A stretch of DNA of 64,000 nucleotides, taken from assembly GCA_001936135.1 (NCBI GenBank), contig CP012813.1, positions 1,116,001-1,180,000 on the forward strand. The letters are read 5' to 3'. Each line of letters opens with the position of its first letter. Position 1 is the first letter of the stretch. Position numbers and translations under genes: made by a program. The stretch is from Saccharomycopsis fibuligera x Saccharomycopsis cf. fibuligera. Taxonomy: Eukaryota > Ascomycota > Saccharomycetes > Ascoideales > Saccharomycopsidaceae. The notes beneath the pieces were generated by a model, which ran no database searches, was not told the origin of the DNA, and was given only the letters and a program-made list of their open reading frames with translations. This document shows, in pieces, positions 45,742-56,796 of the stretch.

Positions 45742-47009
45742 GCGTGCCAAAAATAGACTATATTGGCAGGCTTAGGTCTGGGAAAGGACAATTCATGGTA
45801 ATGGCTATTGGTAGTTGCTCACATGGGTGGTTTCAGTGGTTTAACAATAGCGATCATGCTTATTGTTGATATCAATGTACTTTTACAAAGCATACACAGA
45901 GAGATCTGATGGGCTAGCTACGGGTATAGGAGCAATTCAGCCAATACAGGATAAGCATACTTTACCGATTGTTTCGTTTGGGCAAAGTTTTACAAGATTT
46001 TGCTCGCAGTGTTGTAATATTTTTGGCAGTTTCAGTTACTTTTTTATATTAATTTTTTTTTTTTTTTTTTCCTGTCCTTGAGTTGTATTGTTCGGTTTTT
46101 AAGTTGATAAGACTTAGCCTCAAAACCCACCTAGAAAGTTAAAATCTACATTAGCTGCTTTAACATTTATCCAATGACAAGAGAGTAGGATCTAATCCTA
46201 GAATAATCAGCATACTCTATAGGGTTTGCATCGTTGACGTACCTTGAGAACTTCTTTGTTTTTTGTGTTGTTGTGTCTCAACAAACAGCAGTGCGTAGCA
46301 AACAAGCTGCATTCTAGACTTCCAAAGAGCTTAAAAAAAAACCTTTGCTATAGCAAGTGATGTTGAAAATCTCTATTCAAAGCATAAGGAAGAGTATACA
46401 ATAACTGTGATTACTAAACAGTGCGATTAACGAGGAAGCAAGATAATCAATAGATTTGGACGAAAGGTTTTGAAAGCTCTTTAATGAGCTAATGTCAAAC
46501 ATTTTAATGACTGCGCGATACTGACTTGGCCCCGGGGGGCCTTGCCGGGACCCGCGGTACGTGTTTGATATTAAGCTTTAACTGTATATTTACATCTCAA
46601 ACAATGCAATATGTTGATATTCAGGAAAAACAAACAGCTTTCAATGGTCTTGCCTGACTGGCCTTTGTTTAGCATTCGACTCGATCTGACTTTGTGTAAG
46701 CACGTTTATAAATTACATTCCGTGTAATTAACCAGATCTCAAGATTAAGTTAAGTTTCTGCCGTCACGGGGATGTTGTAATTCAACGACATAGATAATTG
46801 TCTTTTAATTGATGCCAATATTGAATATAATAATACAAACAACCGACTTAGCGCAGAAGATCAAACAGAAGAGAAAACAAATAAAAGTAAGATTTAAAAA
46901 ATGTTACGAAAGCACAGCTCACAAGATTGTACTTGTTTGTCAAAATTGTCAATTCCTCAAGCTAAGCCCATATCGTATAATATTTTCTTTTTCTTTTTCT
47001 TTTAATTTT

Positions 47010-47044
<35 letters not shown>

Positions 47045-47120
47045 AAGTAAACTGGCTAATCAGATTAGTTGAAATTGGATTAATGTTGTAACATGAAACA
47101 TCCCAAACTGTGATCAACCA

Positions 47121-47333
47121 TAGCTGGCTATATAGCTAGCTATCAACTATATTTATTAAACTTTACAATTCGTTAAGGGGTCTGTATACATGCCATACAT
47201 GTATGGCATCCCGGGGCCCTGTCAATGTAAATGTACTGTCGGCTTGGTCGAGCTGCTGTCTAGCTGGTTAGTGAATCTATGGTATAGCCTGCCAGCTGGC
47301 GCTGTTTTAGTTTGGATCCAATTAATTAATTAA
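47121..47333. other. Palindrome-rich patch
   Basis: A 22-base palindrome with one mismatched pair lies at 47121-47142. A perfect 20-base palindrome (half ATGCCATACA) lies at 47190-47209 and is followed directly by CCCGGGGCCC (47210-47219). Further perfect palindromes are GCCAGCTGGC (47291-47300), TTGGATCCAA (47312-47321) and TTAATTAATTAA (47322-47333). Confidence 0.8.
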
Positions 47334-48690
47334 GCCAGCGCGGATGGCAGCTCAGGCAATTTCCTATTTTGTAATTTGAGACAGCGTCTTGATACGGTGA
47401 AATAAATATTTCTCATTTATGATGCGTCACTGCACATTATTATAAGGAAAAAGAATTTAGGGGAAAAAAAAAAAATTAACAAATTAACATGTCGATTATT
47501 GGTTGATCAAAAATTGAGTGTTACTAGATCGAGGAGCTTGTGTCATCTTATTTGGCCACAACAGAAGTCAAAAAATTAATACATGGGCTAAATTGACAAG
47601 CACCCGTGGGTCTCAACGGATCATTGTCTTGAGAAACAAGACACTCATTTAGCTTTGTGACAGCCAGTTAGGAATCTCTAGCCAGCCGAGTAAACTAACT
47701 AACCCATAAATAATACCTGCTCGTAAGGCACTTTTTGACAAGCTATTGTATATTGCATGTATTCTCAGCGTTATCATAGCTTTATGCCTTGGCAGCGCTG
47801 ATGGGTGCGGTCAGTTGCCGTTTGTAAGAAAATTTTTTAAAATTTGTAATTTCACGAGTAAGCCCTGGCAAAACAGAGAATAAAAAACGGTAATCTCTTC
47901 ATGTGGTACGTAATGTTCTCGGGTTGAACGAGGGTTCCAGAGTAAAATATTGGTATATATATTAGGAAGCAGATAGAAATAGAGAATAGTCAATTGGTTA
48001 ATGTGATCTGAGTTTCAACTTGAGTCGATTGCAAATGAGGCAAAAGTAGCAGAGAAAGCCAATAATAGTCTCTAATTGTCGGGCTACAAGTAAAGAAAAT
48101 TTTGATGATTATCTTGGTTGTATTTTGTGGCTACAGTAATATCAATCTTTTTTCTTTTTTATCAGCTTGTTCTTTTGACTAAGTTGGAATTTTATGTAAA
48201 CACAACACAAGAAAAAAAAAGTATTAAGTAGACAAACTAAATATAAACAATCAAATTAAAAGGTGGGGGGAGTAACTGAAATTAGTTAAAGGAATCGATT
48301 TGGGTAATTCGCTACAGCAAAATATGAACTGAAATCACAGTGCTTCTAATGTGAATGCAAACCAAAAAGTTAACAGAAGCAACAAAGAATAGCAATGCGT
48401 AGTATACTGACAATATTAACAACAGGACAAGAACAGCAAGAAGAAATAAAGCAGTCATTATTTCTATTTTTCTAAAAAAGAAATAAGCAAAAGAGTTTCT
48501 ATCTCTATCAAAAAAAGAGAAAAAAAAAAAAAAAAAAAAGCAAAGAGTAAATGTACAATTGTTAAGGAAAAGTAATTAAACGGGGGAAAAAGCCATTGAA
48601 GCTAAGAAATGAAATATAATCAGTGAGGTTAACCTTACTCTCTGACTAAACTATTTATTACTATTTTTTTTTCCTTTGTTTGTTTTCTGT

Positions 48691-49809
48691 TTAAAAATCA
48701 ACATTTCTGTTTCTCAACTCTTTCAAATTCTGCACTTTTCTTCTTCTAGCATTAATGAACCAATTATCCAATTGCTGAAACGTTAATCCTGTCTTCCGCA
48801 CCAATTCATTTTTCTCTTGCAGATTAGGATATGGACGGTCCAAATTACGCTTCAACCAATTGAGCAAAATATCTGTAGTTGCCTTTGGCAAATTTTGTCT
48901 TCTCTTACGATTGGCGAATTGACCAGAACCATCACCGTACAAAAGATGGTCGTCAGCACCGCCTACTCCTAGAAGCCCACCTGCCGCAGTGGCCGCACTA
49001 AGACTGGGAAGTCTCTGCGGCATGTATGGGCTGTTTCCGGCACTTCCCATGGCGGCATGATGAGGATGAGGATGAGGATGAGGATGACCAGCACCCATTG
49101 GAGACGATGATGACGATGGACCGTATGGCGGGTAGGAAATTGCTTGTTGCTGTTGATGTTGTTGAGGAATGTGGTAAGATGATGAGGGTGCTGACGATGC
49201 TGGAGATGATGAAGATGATAGCTGTGGTGGCATGTGACGACTAGATTGGTGCGTTGGTCCTGCTGTTAAGCCAGGTGGCAGCAGAGAATGAAGCACCGGC
49301 AAGGGCGTACTTGGAGTACTACTGTGATGATAAGATGGTAAAGACAGGGTGCTGCTGTTTGCGTGAGTACGATAGCCACTCAAATAGCGGTGATGAGATG
49401 GTGATTGCTGTGTATTTGAGTGTTGATATTGGCTATGAGACTGCTGCTGCTGCTGCTGCTGCTGCTGTAATCCGTAACTGCTGCTAGATGGTTGTTGTGG
49501 ATCATTGCCCAAATAGTCTTTGAATGTGTCTCTAAGTGGAGGCAACTGGACAGAATTTGGAGAATGTGACATTGGTGAGGATGAAGAAGATGAGAACGCA
49601 TTAGGCCCACTAGGTAATACGCTTCTGTGTTGGTCATATCCTGACGAGGAACCTAATGATGGGAGTGATTTGACACTACTTGCATATCTTGAAGGAGAGG
49701 TAGTGCCATATAAATGATCCAGCTGGCGATGATGTGGTGGTGTGTTATGTGGTTGGTTGTGATGGTGAGCACGCTGATGATTTGGAGTCAACAAATTGGT
49801 GATTTCCAT
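48691..49809 (-). CDS. CUP9: Cup9/Tos8-type TALE homeobox transcription repressor
   Basis: 372 residues from an ATG at 49809. The C-terminal 73 residues are a TALE homeodomain: KRRQNLPKATTDILLNWL, the three-residue loop extension around LDRPYPNLQEK, and helix 3 LDNWFINARRRK with Ile at position 50, typical of TALE proteins that read TGTCA. The first 300 residues are disordered, rich in Ser, His, Gln and Pro, with a short run of CAG-coded Gln and a His-Pro repeat. In S. cerevisiae Cup9 represses PTR2 and is removed by the Ubr1 N-end-rule pathway; in Candida albicans Cup9 represses SOK1 and blocks hyphal initiation. It sits between unusually long gene-free arms. Confidence 0.85.
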   Translation of the reverse strand: MEITNLLTPNHQRAHHHNQPHNTPPHHRQLDHLYGTTSPSRYASSVKSLPSLGSSSGYDQHRSVLPSGPNAFSSSSSSPMSHSPNSVQLPPLRDTFKDYLGNDPQQPSSSSYGLQQQQQQQQQSHSQYQHSNTQQSPSHHRYLSGYRTHANSSTLSLPSYHHSSTPSTPLPVLHSLLPPGLTAGPTHQSSRHMPPQLSSSSSPASSAPSSSYHIPQQHQQQQAISYPPYGPSSSSSPMGAGHPHPHPHPHHAAMGSAGNSPYMPQRLPSLSAATAAGGLLGVGGADDHLLYGDGSGQFANRKRRQNLPKATTDILLNWLKRNLDRPYPNLQEKNELVRKTGLTFQQLDNWFINARRRKVQNLKELRNRNVDF

Positions 49810-52042
49810 AATGAATTGTTTTTTATTCTATTAGTTTTGAGTGACTGTTCAAATTAAGTGTTGCGCAATTTTTTTAGCTTGAGATAAAAAAAAAATTTTT
49901 TTTTTCTATTACTTTGTCCTTATTTACCGGGGCTAAAATGTTGAAGGACGTTTAGATCTACTAAATTGTGGAGAAGATCTAATAAAGTGAACAATGTGTA
50001 TGTTCGAGCAACTAAGTATATATTCTTCTATAATGATTGTACTTTGCTTTTGCTGTCTGTTTGTTTGGATTTGGCTACGGCTGGTGTAACCAAAAATATG
50101 TTGCCGATGACAATACGATGGGATGGGGTTAAATGAAACTGCTTCAATACGCGACTAGGAAGTAGAAGAAGGAAAACGAAAGGAAAGTGAAAAAGGGAGA
50201 AAAAAAAGTCAAAGTGGTAATGAAAAAAGCCGGTGAAACACAGCGGAACGAAGCATATATATAAATATATATAAATATACATATATACATCCACATATAG
50301 TTCGTATATCTCTCTACATGTATATAAATACTAATAAAGTATACAAGAAGGTAAAAAAAGCCGACACAGAACAAAAGCAGTAAAAACGTAAAAAAAAAAA
50401 AATAAAAAAGTAAAACAAAGTTTGATAAAAAAAAAAAAAAAAAAAAAGTTTGAGGAAGGTAATTATTTCTCTTGTCCGGTTTAAAACAGGAACATAACAC
50501 TAAAGCATGCAGTTTAACACAAACGATGAATCAACATTATTACCGTCGCAGTAAAACTCAATAATTGGTACAGCAGTGAGTAACCGTCTGCCGCCGCTAC
50601 TGCTGCCACGCAAGCTGTAATGTACACAAGACTGCATACTCAATGCAGGCTGCCACCAGCAAAAAAACTGCAACCTTAAACTTGGCTACCGCACTGCTTA
50701 GCGAAAGAGCATGCATCAACGCGCATGACAGATAGCCAGATGCGCCATCTGCAAGCCTTCCTCCACCAGCACCAAGAACAACAGCACAATAATCTTCAGC
50801 CAGAATAACAATTGTTCACAACAGAAACAACAGCAACGCCGGCCACTATTGCACCACCACCCAGAAGCATGTATTCACAATAGCGTAACCATTATTAACG
50901 AAAAGTGCCAGTTGGCGGTACCTTACTGGGCTTGCGCCTTCGTGCCGTTTGATAGTCACCGTTTATGCTGAAACGTTTGCAACCAGTGTAATCATTCACT
51001 GTGAAATTCTTTTCTGAATCCAGCCGTCATTTATTAAACCAATTTTTCAAAGCGCAATTTGCAAATTGTATCCACAATTACGCTTGAATTTTCACTTGGA
51101 TTGCCTCATAGGAAAGTAAGGTTGCAAGAAACGAGAGCGAAAAAAATGAAGCAAGAAAATATTTATTTGTTACACCAAATATTGCCACCACGGCTAAATT
51201 CCTTTTGTCGGTGCGTCAACATACAGACACGCATCATGTATAACAGTCATAGTATTCGCCCAAAGTCAGCCAACGGTTATCCGTGCCTTCTCGCCAGTCA
51301 GACACTCCACTCACAAGTAGTTTGATTGCCTCTAAATTGCAAATTTGTATTGCATAGATTGAATCAAAAATAATAAACAGGTCAGTACATATGCTATATG
51401 CTATAGCATGTTTGCTCTTAATTTCTAAGTTGATTCTGTGGTTTTGGCGAATTTGCCCCGCTGAATCCAAATCAGCAACCACTGCGTCGCCACACATGGG
51501 GAAATAGGGCCCCGTGAAATCTTGCTGGGCCCCCAATTTGCTAAAAAGTATAGTGGAAATTTTCAAGGAAAAATAAAAACCGAGAAAAGAAATTTCAAAA
51601 AGCCAAAATTTTCGTTCAACTCATGTAAAAAGTGGCTGCATGCGTCTCTTGTGTCTTAGATAATCTGCATGTATTGCATGAATTTTTGGGTGTTAAAAAA
51701 GTGTAAATTTTTTCCAGTGCATAATTGTACAGGATTGGGGCATATACGCATCCATGCGCGGAGATGCACTTTTGTCAGAGAGACGCAATGGATGCATTTG
51801 GTAACTAGATCGGCCATACAAAATTTAATGAGGGAAGGGTGATGATGCGAAAGTTATCTGTAAATCTAAGTTTTCGGTTTGTATATCAGTTACTGATGTT
51901 GGTGCTTGAATGATACTATCAATGATTTGATGGTACTGATCAAAGGTTGATCATTGCCCGTGGCATTGCCTTTGAGTTTTGTTCGGTCTAATCAGGGCAT
52001 CACTAATAATGTCTTATCCTTTTAATCATTTGTAGTAAGTCA

Positions 52043-52064
52043 TGACAGCTGATTCCAGCTGTCA
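52043..52064. promoter_or_regulatory. Inverted repeat of TALE-homeodomain sites upstream of CUP9
   Basis: TGACAGCTG (52043-52051), four bases (ATTC), then CAGCTGTCA (52056-52064): a perfect 9-base inverted repeat. The TGACA/TGTCA core is the known target of TALE homeodomains (Cup9, Tos8, TGIF, Meis). It lies 2.2 kb upstream of the CUP9 start. Confidence 0.5.
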
Positions 52065-54515
52065 GTAACAAGGGCCAACTGTCGAGATACATTACATGGT
52101 AGGCGGTTTCAAAAAGCGTTCTTGCTTAATGTCTAAAGCTGTCTGTCAGTAATGATTAATGCTGTAGGCGCAATCTCACTGTTGCAGCAAGAAACCCATG
52201 GTGTCAAGCTAAGCCAAGAATTGCTTGTAAATTAGCTTACACATTTTTTTATATCTAAAGTTTTATATATTTCTAACTCAGAAACAATCTTTCCTTCAGC
52301 ATTAATCCCTCAAGGGTTTCCTGGTCGCTTTTGTGGTCTCATCGGTGCGGATAATTCTTTCCATATGGAAGCCTACAGCATACATTTCGGCACATTCCTC
52401 TCGGTAAGCATGGCTTGAAAAATCTGAGAAACGAAATTATGCTCACATGAAAAAAAAAAAAAAAAAAATGAAAAAAAAAGCCGTAACTACAGTAAGAAAC
52501 ACAAAAGTTTGTGTAAATATATTGTGCTATCTACAATTTGGGCCTATCTCCGAAACGTTTCGCAACTTCTGCTTAATGTGTTCAAAAGCTCCGCTGCTTC
52601 TTAGCAAACATAGGGTTTTTGACATTCACATACCGATTTAGTGTACTAACCAAGCTAACCGAAAAAGGTTTACTTGCTTTTTTTACGGCGACAATTTTGC
52701 GGTATCAAGCGGCCTGTTTTTGATGCTAGTAATGAAAGTCATGGCAGACTATGGACTAACACAGGACAGCTCAAGATTTAATTTGCAACATGGCAGCAAA
52801 TATGCGCTGCTGCATCCGCCGGCTATCGACGGCATTATTCCATCTACAACTGCCCAGTCATCAAAAGCTTAATTTCATTTCAGTATCTTTCGCTTCGCAT
52901 ATAGTCAGCAGCTGTCTAACAAATTTTCATCTTGGCATTTCTTCCCAAAGTTGTGGAATTGGCGAGAGCCACATCACCAAAAAACAGACAATTTAATATG
53001 TTTAAATACATTCAATTGTAAAAAAAAAAAAAAAAAAAAAAGAATGATGAAATAAGTGGGCGGTACAAATGAATTCTATGTTTACTACAATAAAGGATTC
53101 TACGATAAGTGGACGTGAGGAATTGTACTGGCGGAATGTGGGCCTCATTGCCGGAATCAATTACCGAATTAGGAAGATACTGCAAAAACAACGCTAAAAA
53201 AAAGGAATAAAAAATGAAGATAAAATCGAGATGACGAACAGTAACTTAATGCTGCAAGAGCCAGTTTTATGCGTAGTTTTAATATAAACTGGTGGTTAGG
53301 TTATGAATGACCCAACTTTGTAATCGTATATGTATGAATGAACAAACTGTAAATCAGACTAGCTAATCTGTGAAATGTTGTAATGCGTTGTAATGAATGT
53401 GTCTTCAGCGTTTCATTAGACCAAAGTAAATTGCCTGTCTTGGACCTTCTCACCGGCACTAAGCTCCTTCTGCAGCTCGTGAAACCATTAAAAGGTTTAG
53501 ACCTTAAGTTTAGGCTCTATTTTTCATTTTTTTTTAATATGTATATATATATATATATATATATATTTAATTTTGCCGGACAAGCTTTCATCTAATATGA
53601 ATACTGTGGTTTGATTAGCATATCAACGTCATAAAATTTTACAAGTTTTAATCTACAGATCATGTTTAATTGTCTCGTGAGTTTATATAAATTAAACCGG
53701 TAGTTCTCACTGTATTCTGTCCTCATTCTGTCACTTGGGCTCTATAGTGTTAATAAGCATTGGCGCTAATACTGCTGATCTACAAAATGTGGTTGGTTGT
53801 CTGAATGAATGAAGTCACTATTGACACGTAGAAGTTGAAAAAAAATTTTCTCCCTTTCAGACTCAGTTTAATGCAAGTCAGACAGAAAACGGCTTCGTAA
53901 ATACTTGTTAAGATACAAGTGTGTATAGTTGTATTATTGATTCATTGTACTAACACCATTATCTTGCACAAGATACTGGACACGTACATACATATAGCGG
54001 TTGATCATGGGATTAACAGCATTCATTTACCTTAATTATGTAATTTTTCCGTCTCGCACTATTCTGAAACAAACTCCTTTCTGTGTAGACCACAGAAAAG
54101 TTCAAAAAAATATATAGTTTCTCGAGAAGACTATCTGTGTCTAAAATTTTTTTCATGTCGAAATTTGCTACTGTGCTTATGTAGCGGGAGAATCGAACTG
54201 CGAGGAAACCAGAAATTTGCCTTGCTGGGACAATTCAGTTCTCGGTTGTGCGTCTAAGTGTACTTTGAAGTATACGAGTGTGGAACTGTTAAGCACTAAA
54301 AAAAACTAGGTTTGTTGACACCTCGCGTTTTCTACCATTTTCTGCTGTAAAATTTTGTCAGTTAAAAGGGGCCCTTTTTAAAGTAAAGCAACGCATAATA
54401 CGCATGATACCCGTAATTACGGCAAATTTTTTGACGAATAGACTAAAAGGTCGACAAATTCAAATTTGAAATGTATTATATAATTAATTCATTTTTGAGT
54501 AGATTATGTGAGCTT

Positions 54516-54524
54516 CAGCTGTCA
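54516..54524. promoter_or_regulatory. Third CAGCTGTCA site upstream of CUP9
   Basis: Identical to the right half of the inverted repeat at 52056-52064. It is 4.7 kb upstream of the CUP9 start. Confidence 0.35.
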
Positions 54525-56796
54525 GGTTTTTTGTGATTCGCACATTGGTGTGTACACCCGGTTGTTTACTGGTGCCAAAAATAGCCACGGCTCAATGTGG
54601 TTTTTACGGAAAAATTATTGCCAACTATAGCTGGCATTTATTTCTTAAAAAACACTCAAAGAAAGAAAATACTTTGCATATCCTTCTTTTATTTATTTAT
54701 TTATCCTTTTACTTGAATCTCACACAATTGCCAAAATTTAGCGTGCTGCCTTTTTAAATGAAAGGGAATTCAAAAACTATGTCTAACGGCAATCTCGAGG
54801 AATTTTGATTTCGCCCATTATCCAGTACGCAAAATGAACAACAGTACAGAAAACGACCGCAGATCAAAGAATCACAAAAAGAAACGGAAAACAAACGGTC
54901 CGCTAATTGTTATGCAATACTCGCATTAATAATCGTCAACGACCGCCAACGGGCTTTACACAGCGCATTGCCTTGCAGCGAGCAAAATCACGAACCAAAG
55001 TAAACAAAAAAAATTGCGGACGAAAGATATTTTGGTGCAAGTATCACTAATAGTTTTTGAACGACTAGCAAAGACAAGCCTCTATTGGAGCATTCAACAA
55101 AGTTTCGAATACTGAATGCAGGTGTTCGACAAAGTGTCTAAACTACAGTATCAATATTTGCCGCATTAATGCAAAAATTTTGCGCTCTGAATACAATAGA
55201 CTGCAATACTATCACGAATTGGCAACTGTATGTATACGATTGCACCAGCTGGTTTACAGGCGGGAAATCAACTGGTAAATCAATTTCTGCTATCACAAAC
55301 TGTTGATCCAGAGATATGTCATATATATGTGTAGGCACAGAAAGGTTCAACCCGTCTATACGATTATTCCTCAATAATACTTAACCACGCAAACGACAAA
55401 ATATTTAAGTGCTAGAACACAGATAAGATAATTGTGCTTGGGAGATAACATATATGTGAACGTCGTTACACCATGTGCAGCGAATTGTGTATAGTTAGTT
55501 TAGCGATTCAAAGCAGTAAAAAATTTAGTGTTTTAGATCAAGTTGATACATTGTGGCCGTTATTTTTTTTATTTTTTTTTTAGCTCAAAAATGTTTTTTT
55601 ATTGGTTTGATGCAACATGCCAAATAAGTATGATTTTGTTGTCAGGTTTCAATTCCGAATATGAGGATGCAATATTAAACGCGCATGAACAATTAACGAG
55701 CAAAATCAATGAACAGTGGAACTGCCAGTTTTCTGCTCACTACCCTTTAGGTTACAAAAGCAGTGAAGTCTTTTTAGAATGGTCTTTATGTTGCTTCTTA
55801 TTGGGCGGAATTTAAACTTGCACAATAGTACAGCAAGGATCCCCCGTCAAAGACATTGGACCGAAGAGCCCCCAAAAGGCCACATTAAAACAAAATCGAA
55901 AGAGAATTGTTGGAAGAACAATAAGAAAGATTTTTTCAAAAAAAAAGAGCTAAGCCGCAGATCCCCTTTCCCAGTGGAAAAGCATGCTTTTAGGCATGGA
56001 TTAACAAAACGGATTAACAATACGTGCAAATTTCAGCAGTTGTCTGCATGCCGCTCGAGTGTTTTCTTATTTTGTGTTTGTTTGTGGTTGTTTTTGGGCA
56101 ACAGTAGGTCTCTTTGTGTCGATCTATTTGTGATTTCGTTGCAGGAACCTTACGTTGCCGATCTTTTGTCAAATAAGAAGGACCCAACGTTACTTCAATG
56201 AAAACCACAATAGAAAAGAAAAAAGAAAAAGAAAAATGTAAGATGATTGGAATCCTGTTTCGACAATTGTGCATAATAAAGACAATATAAAAGTTATTGT
56301 GAAAAGGAAAATTATCATCTTTTTTCGAGTAAAAAAAAAAAAAAAAAAATAAAAAAAGTAGCTCTATCTTCATCTGATCTAGTCTAATTAATGAAGATTA
56401 TTAGACGAGACTCTGGTCAACAACAAACTTTATGTTTTACAACAGGACGCAAAATATTATCAATATTATCTTTATTATAATTGCAGTATTGTATACATGA
56501 CAATGTGTTATGACTGTGAGTTGTCCATGACTATAAGGGGGAAATGGCAAAATGCATTGTATAGTCCACTTGATGTGGTATGAAATAGTGAAAAAAAAGA
56601 GGCAAGAAAGGAATTTTGGTAACCCGGTGATTTAACGTAATATCACATCTATAAAAACCGCTGTGAAACTAGAATAAAACGTAATAAAAAAAAAAAACTT
56701 AAAGTAAAAATATTTAATAAAAAATGAACATAAAAAATCAAACAATAAGTCGTTGCATTATATCAAGAATAAACTTTGTGACCTGCTTTATGCATT

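Larger units (their letters stand above)
43840..48690. other. 4.85-kb gene-poor region downstream of CUP9
   Basis: I see no convincing gene. One 166-codon ATG ORF (minus, 45241-45741) is reported as a weak candidate. The region includes the first promoter bases of the complex I gene, a GC island (about 46528-46560), a T32 tract (47012-47043), and a palindrome-rich patch at 47121-47333. No tRNA, LTR or transposase was recognised. A centromere is possible but there is no sequence proof. Confidence 0.5.
49810..56796. promoter_or_regulatory. 7-kb CUP9 upstream region
   Basis: Nearly 7 kb lies between the CUP9 ATG and the 3' end of CCH1. No convincing gene was found. The longest ATG ORF (plus, 55779-56201, 140 codons) has no domain. 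Notable sites are an AAAAATTTTTT element near 49892, a TGCAT-rich cluster at 51637-51797, a TALE-type inverted repeat at 52043-52064, further CTGTCA at 52143-52148 and CAGCTGTCA at 54516-54524, and a TA run near 53541-53566. CCH1 is transcribed in the same direction and ends into this gap, so most of it is likely CUP9 control DNA or unannotated ncRNA. Confidence 0.55.

Noticed and set aside
43840-48690. Possible centromere
   Set aside because: Gene-poor, but I could not find the paired long inverted repeats seen at some CUG-clade centromeres; kept only as an alternative.
54181-54230. tRNA-like B box on the minus strand (GTTCGATTC)
   Set aside because: The T-stem does not pair and no acceptor or D arm is found at tRNA spacing.
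55543-55815. 90-codon ORF in the CUP9 upstream region
   Set aside because: Begins with TTG; the first part is T-run-encoded Phe and Tyr; no domain.
55779-56201. 140-codon ATG ORF near the 3' end of CCH1
   Set aside because: No recognisable domain, mixed low-complexity Lys/Phe composition; length is not exceptional for a 7-kb gap.
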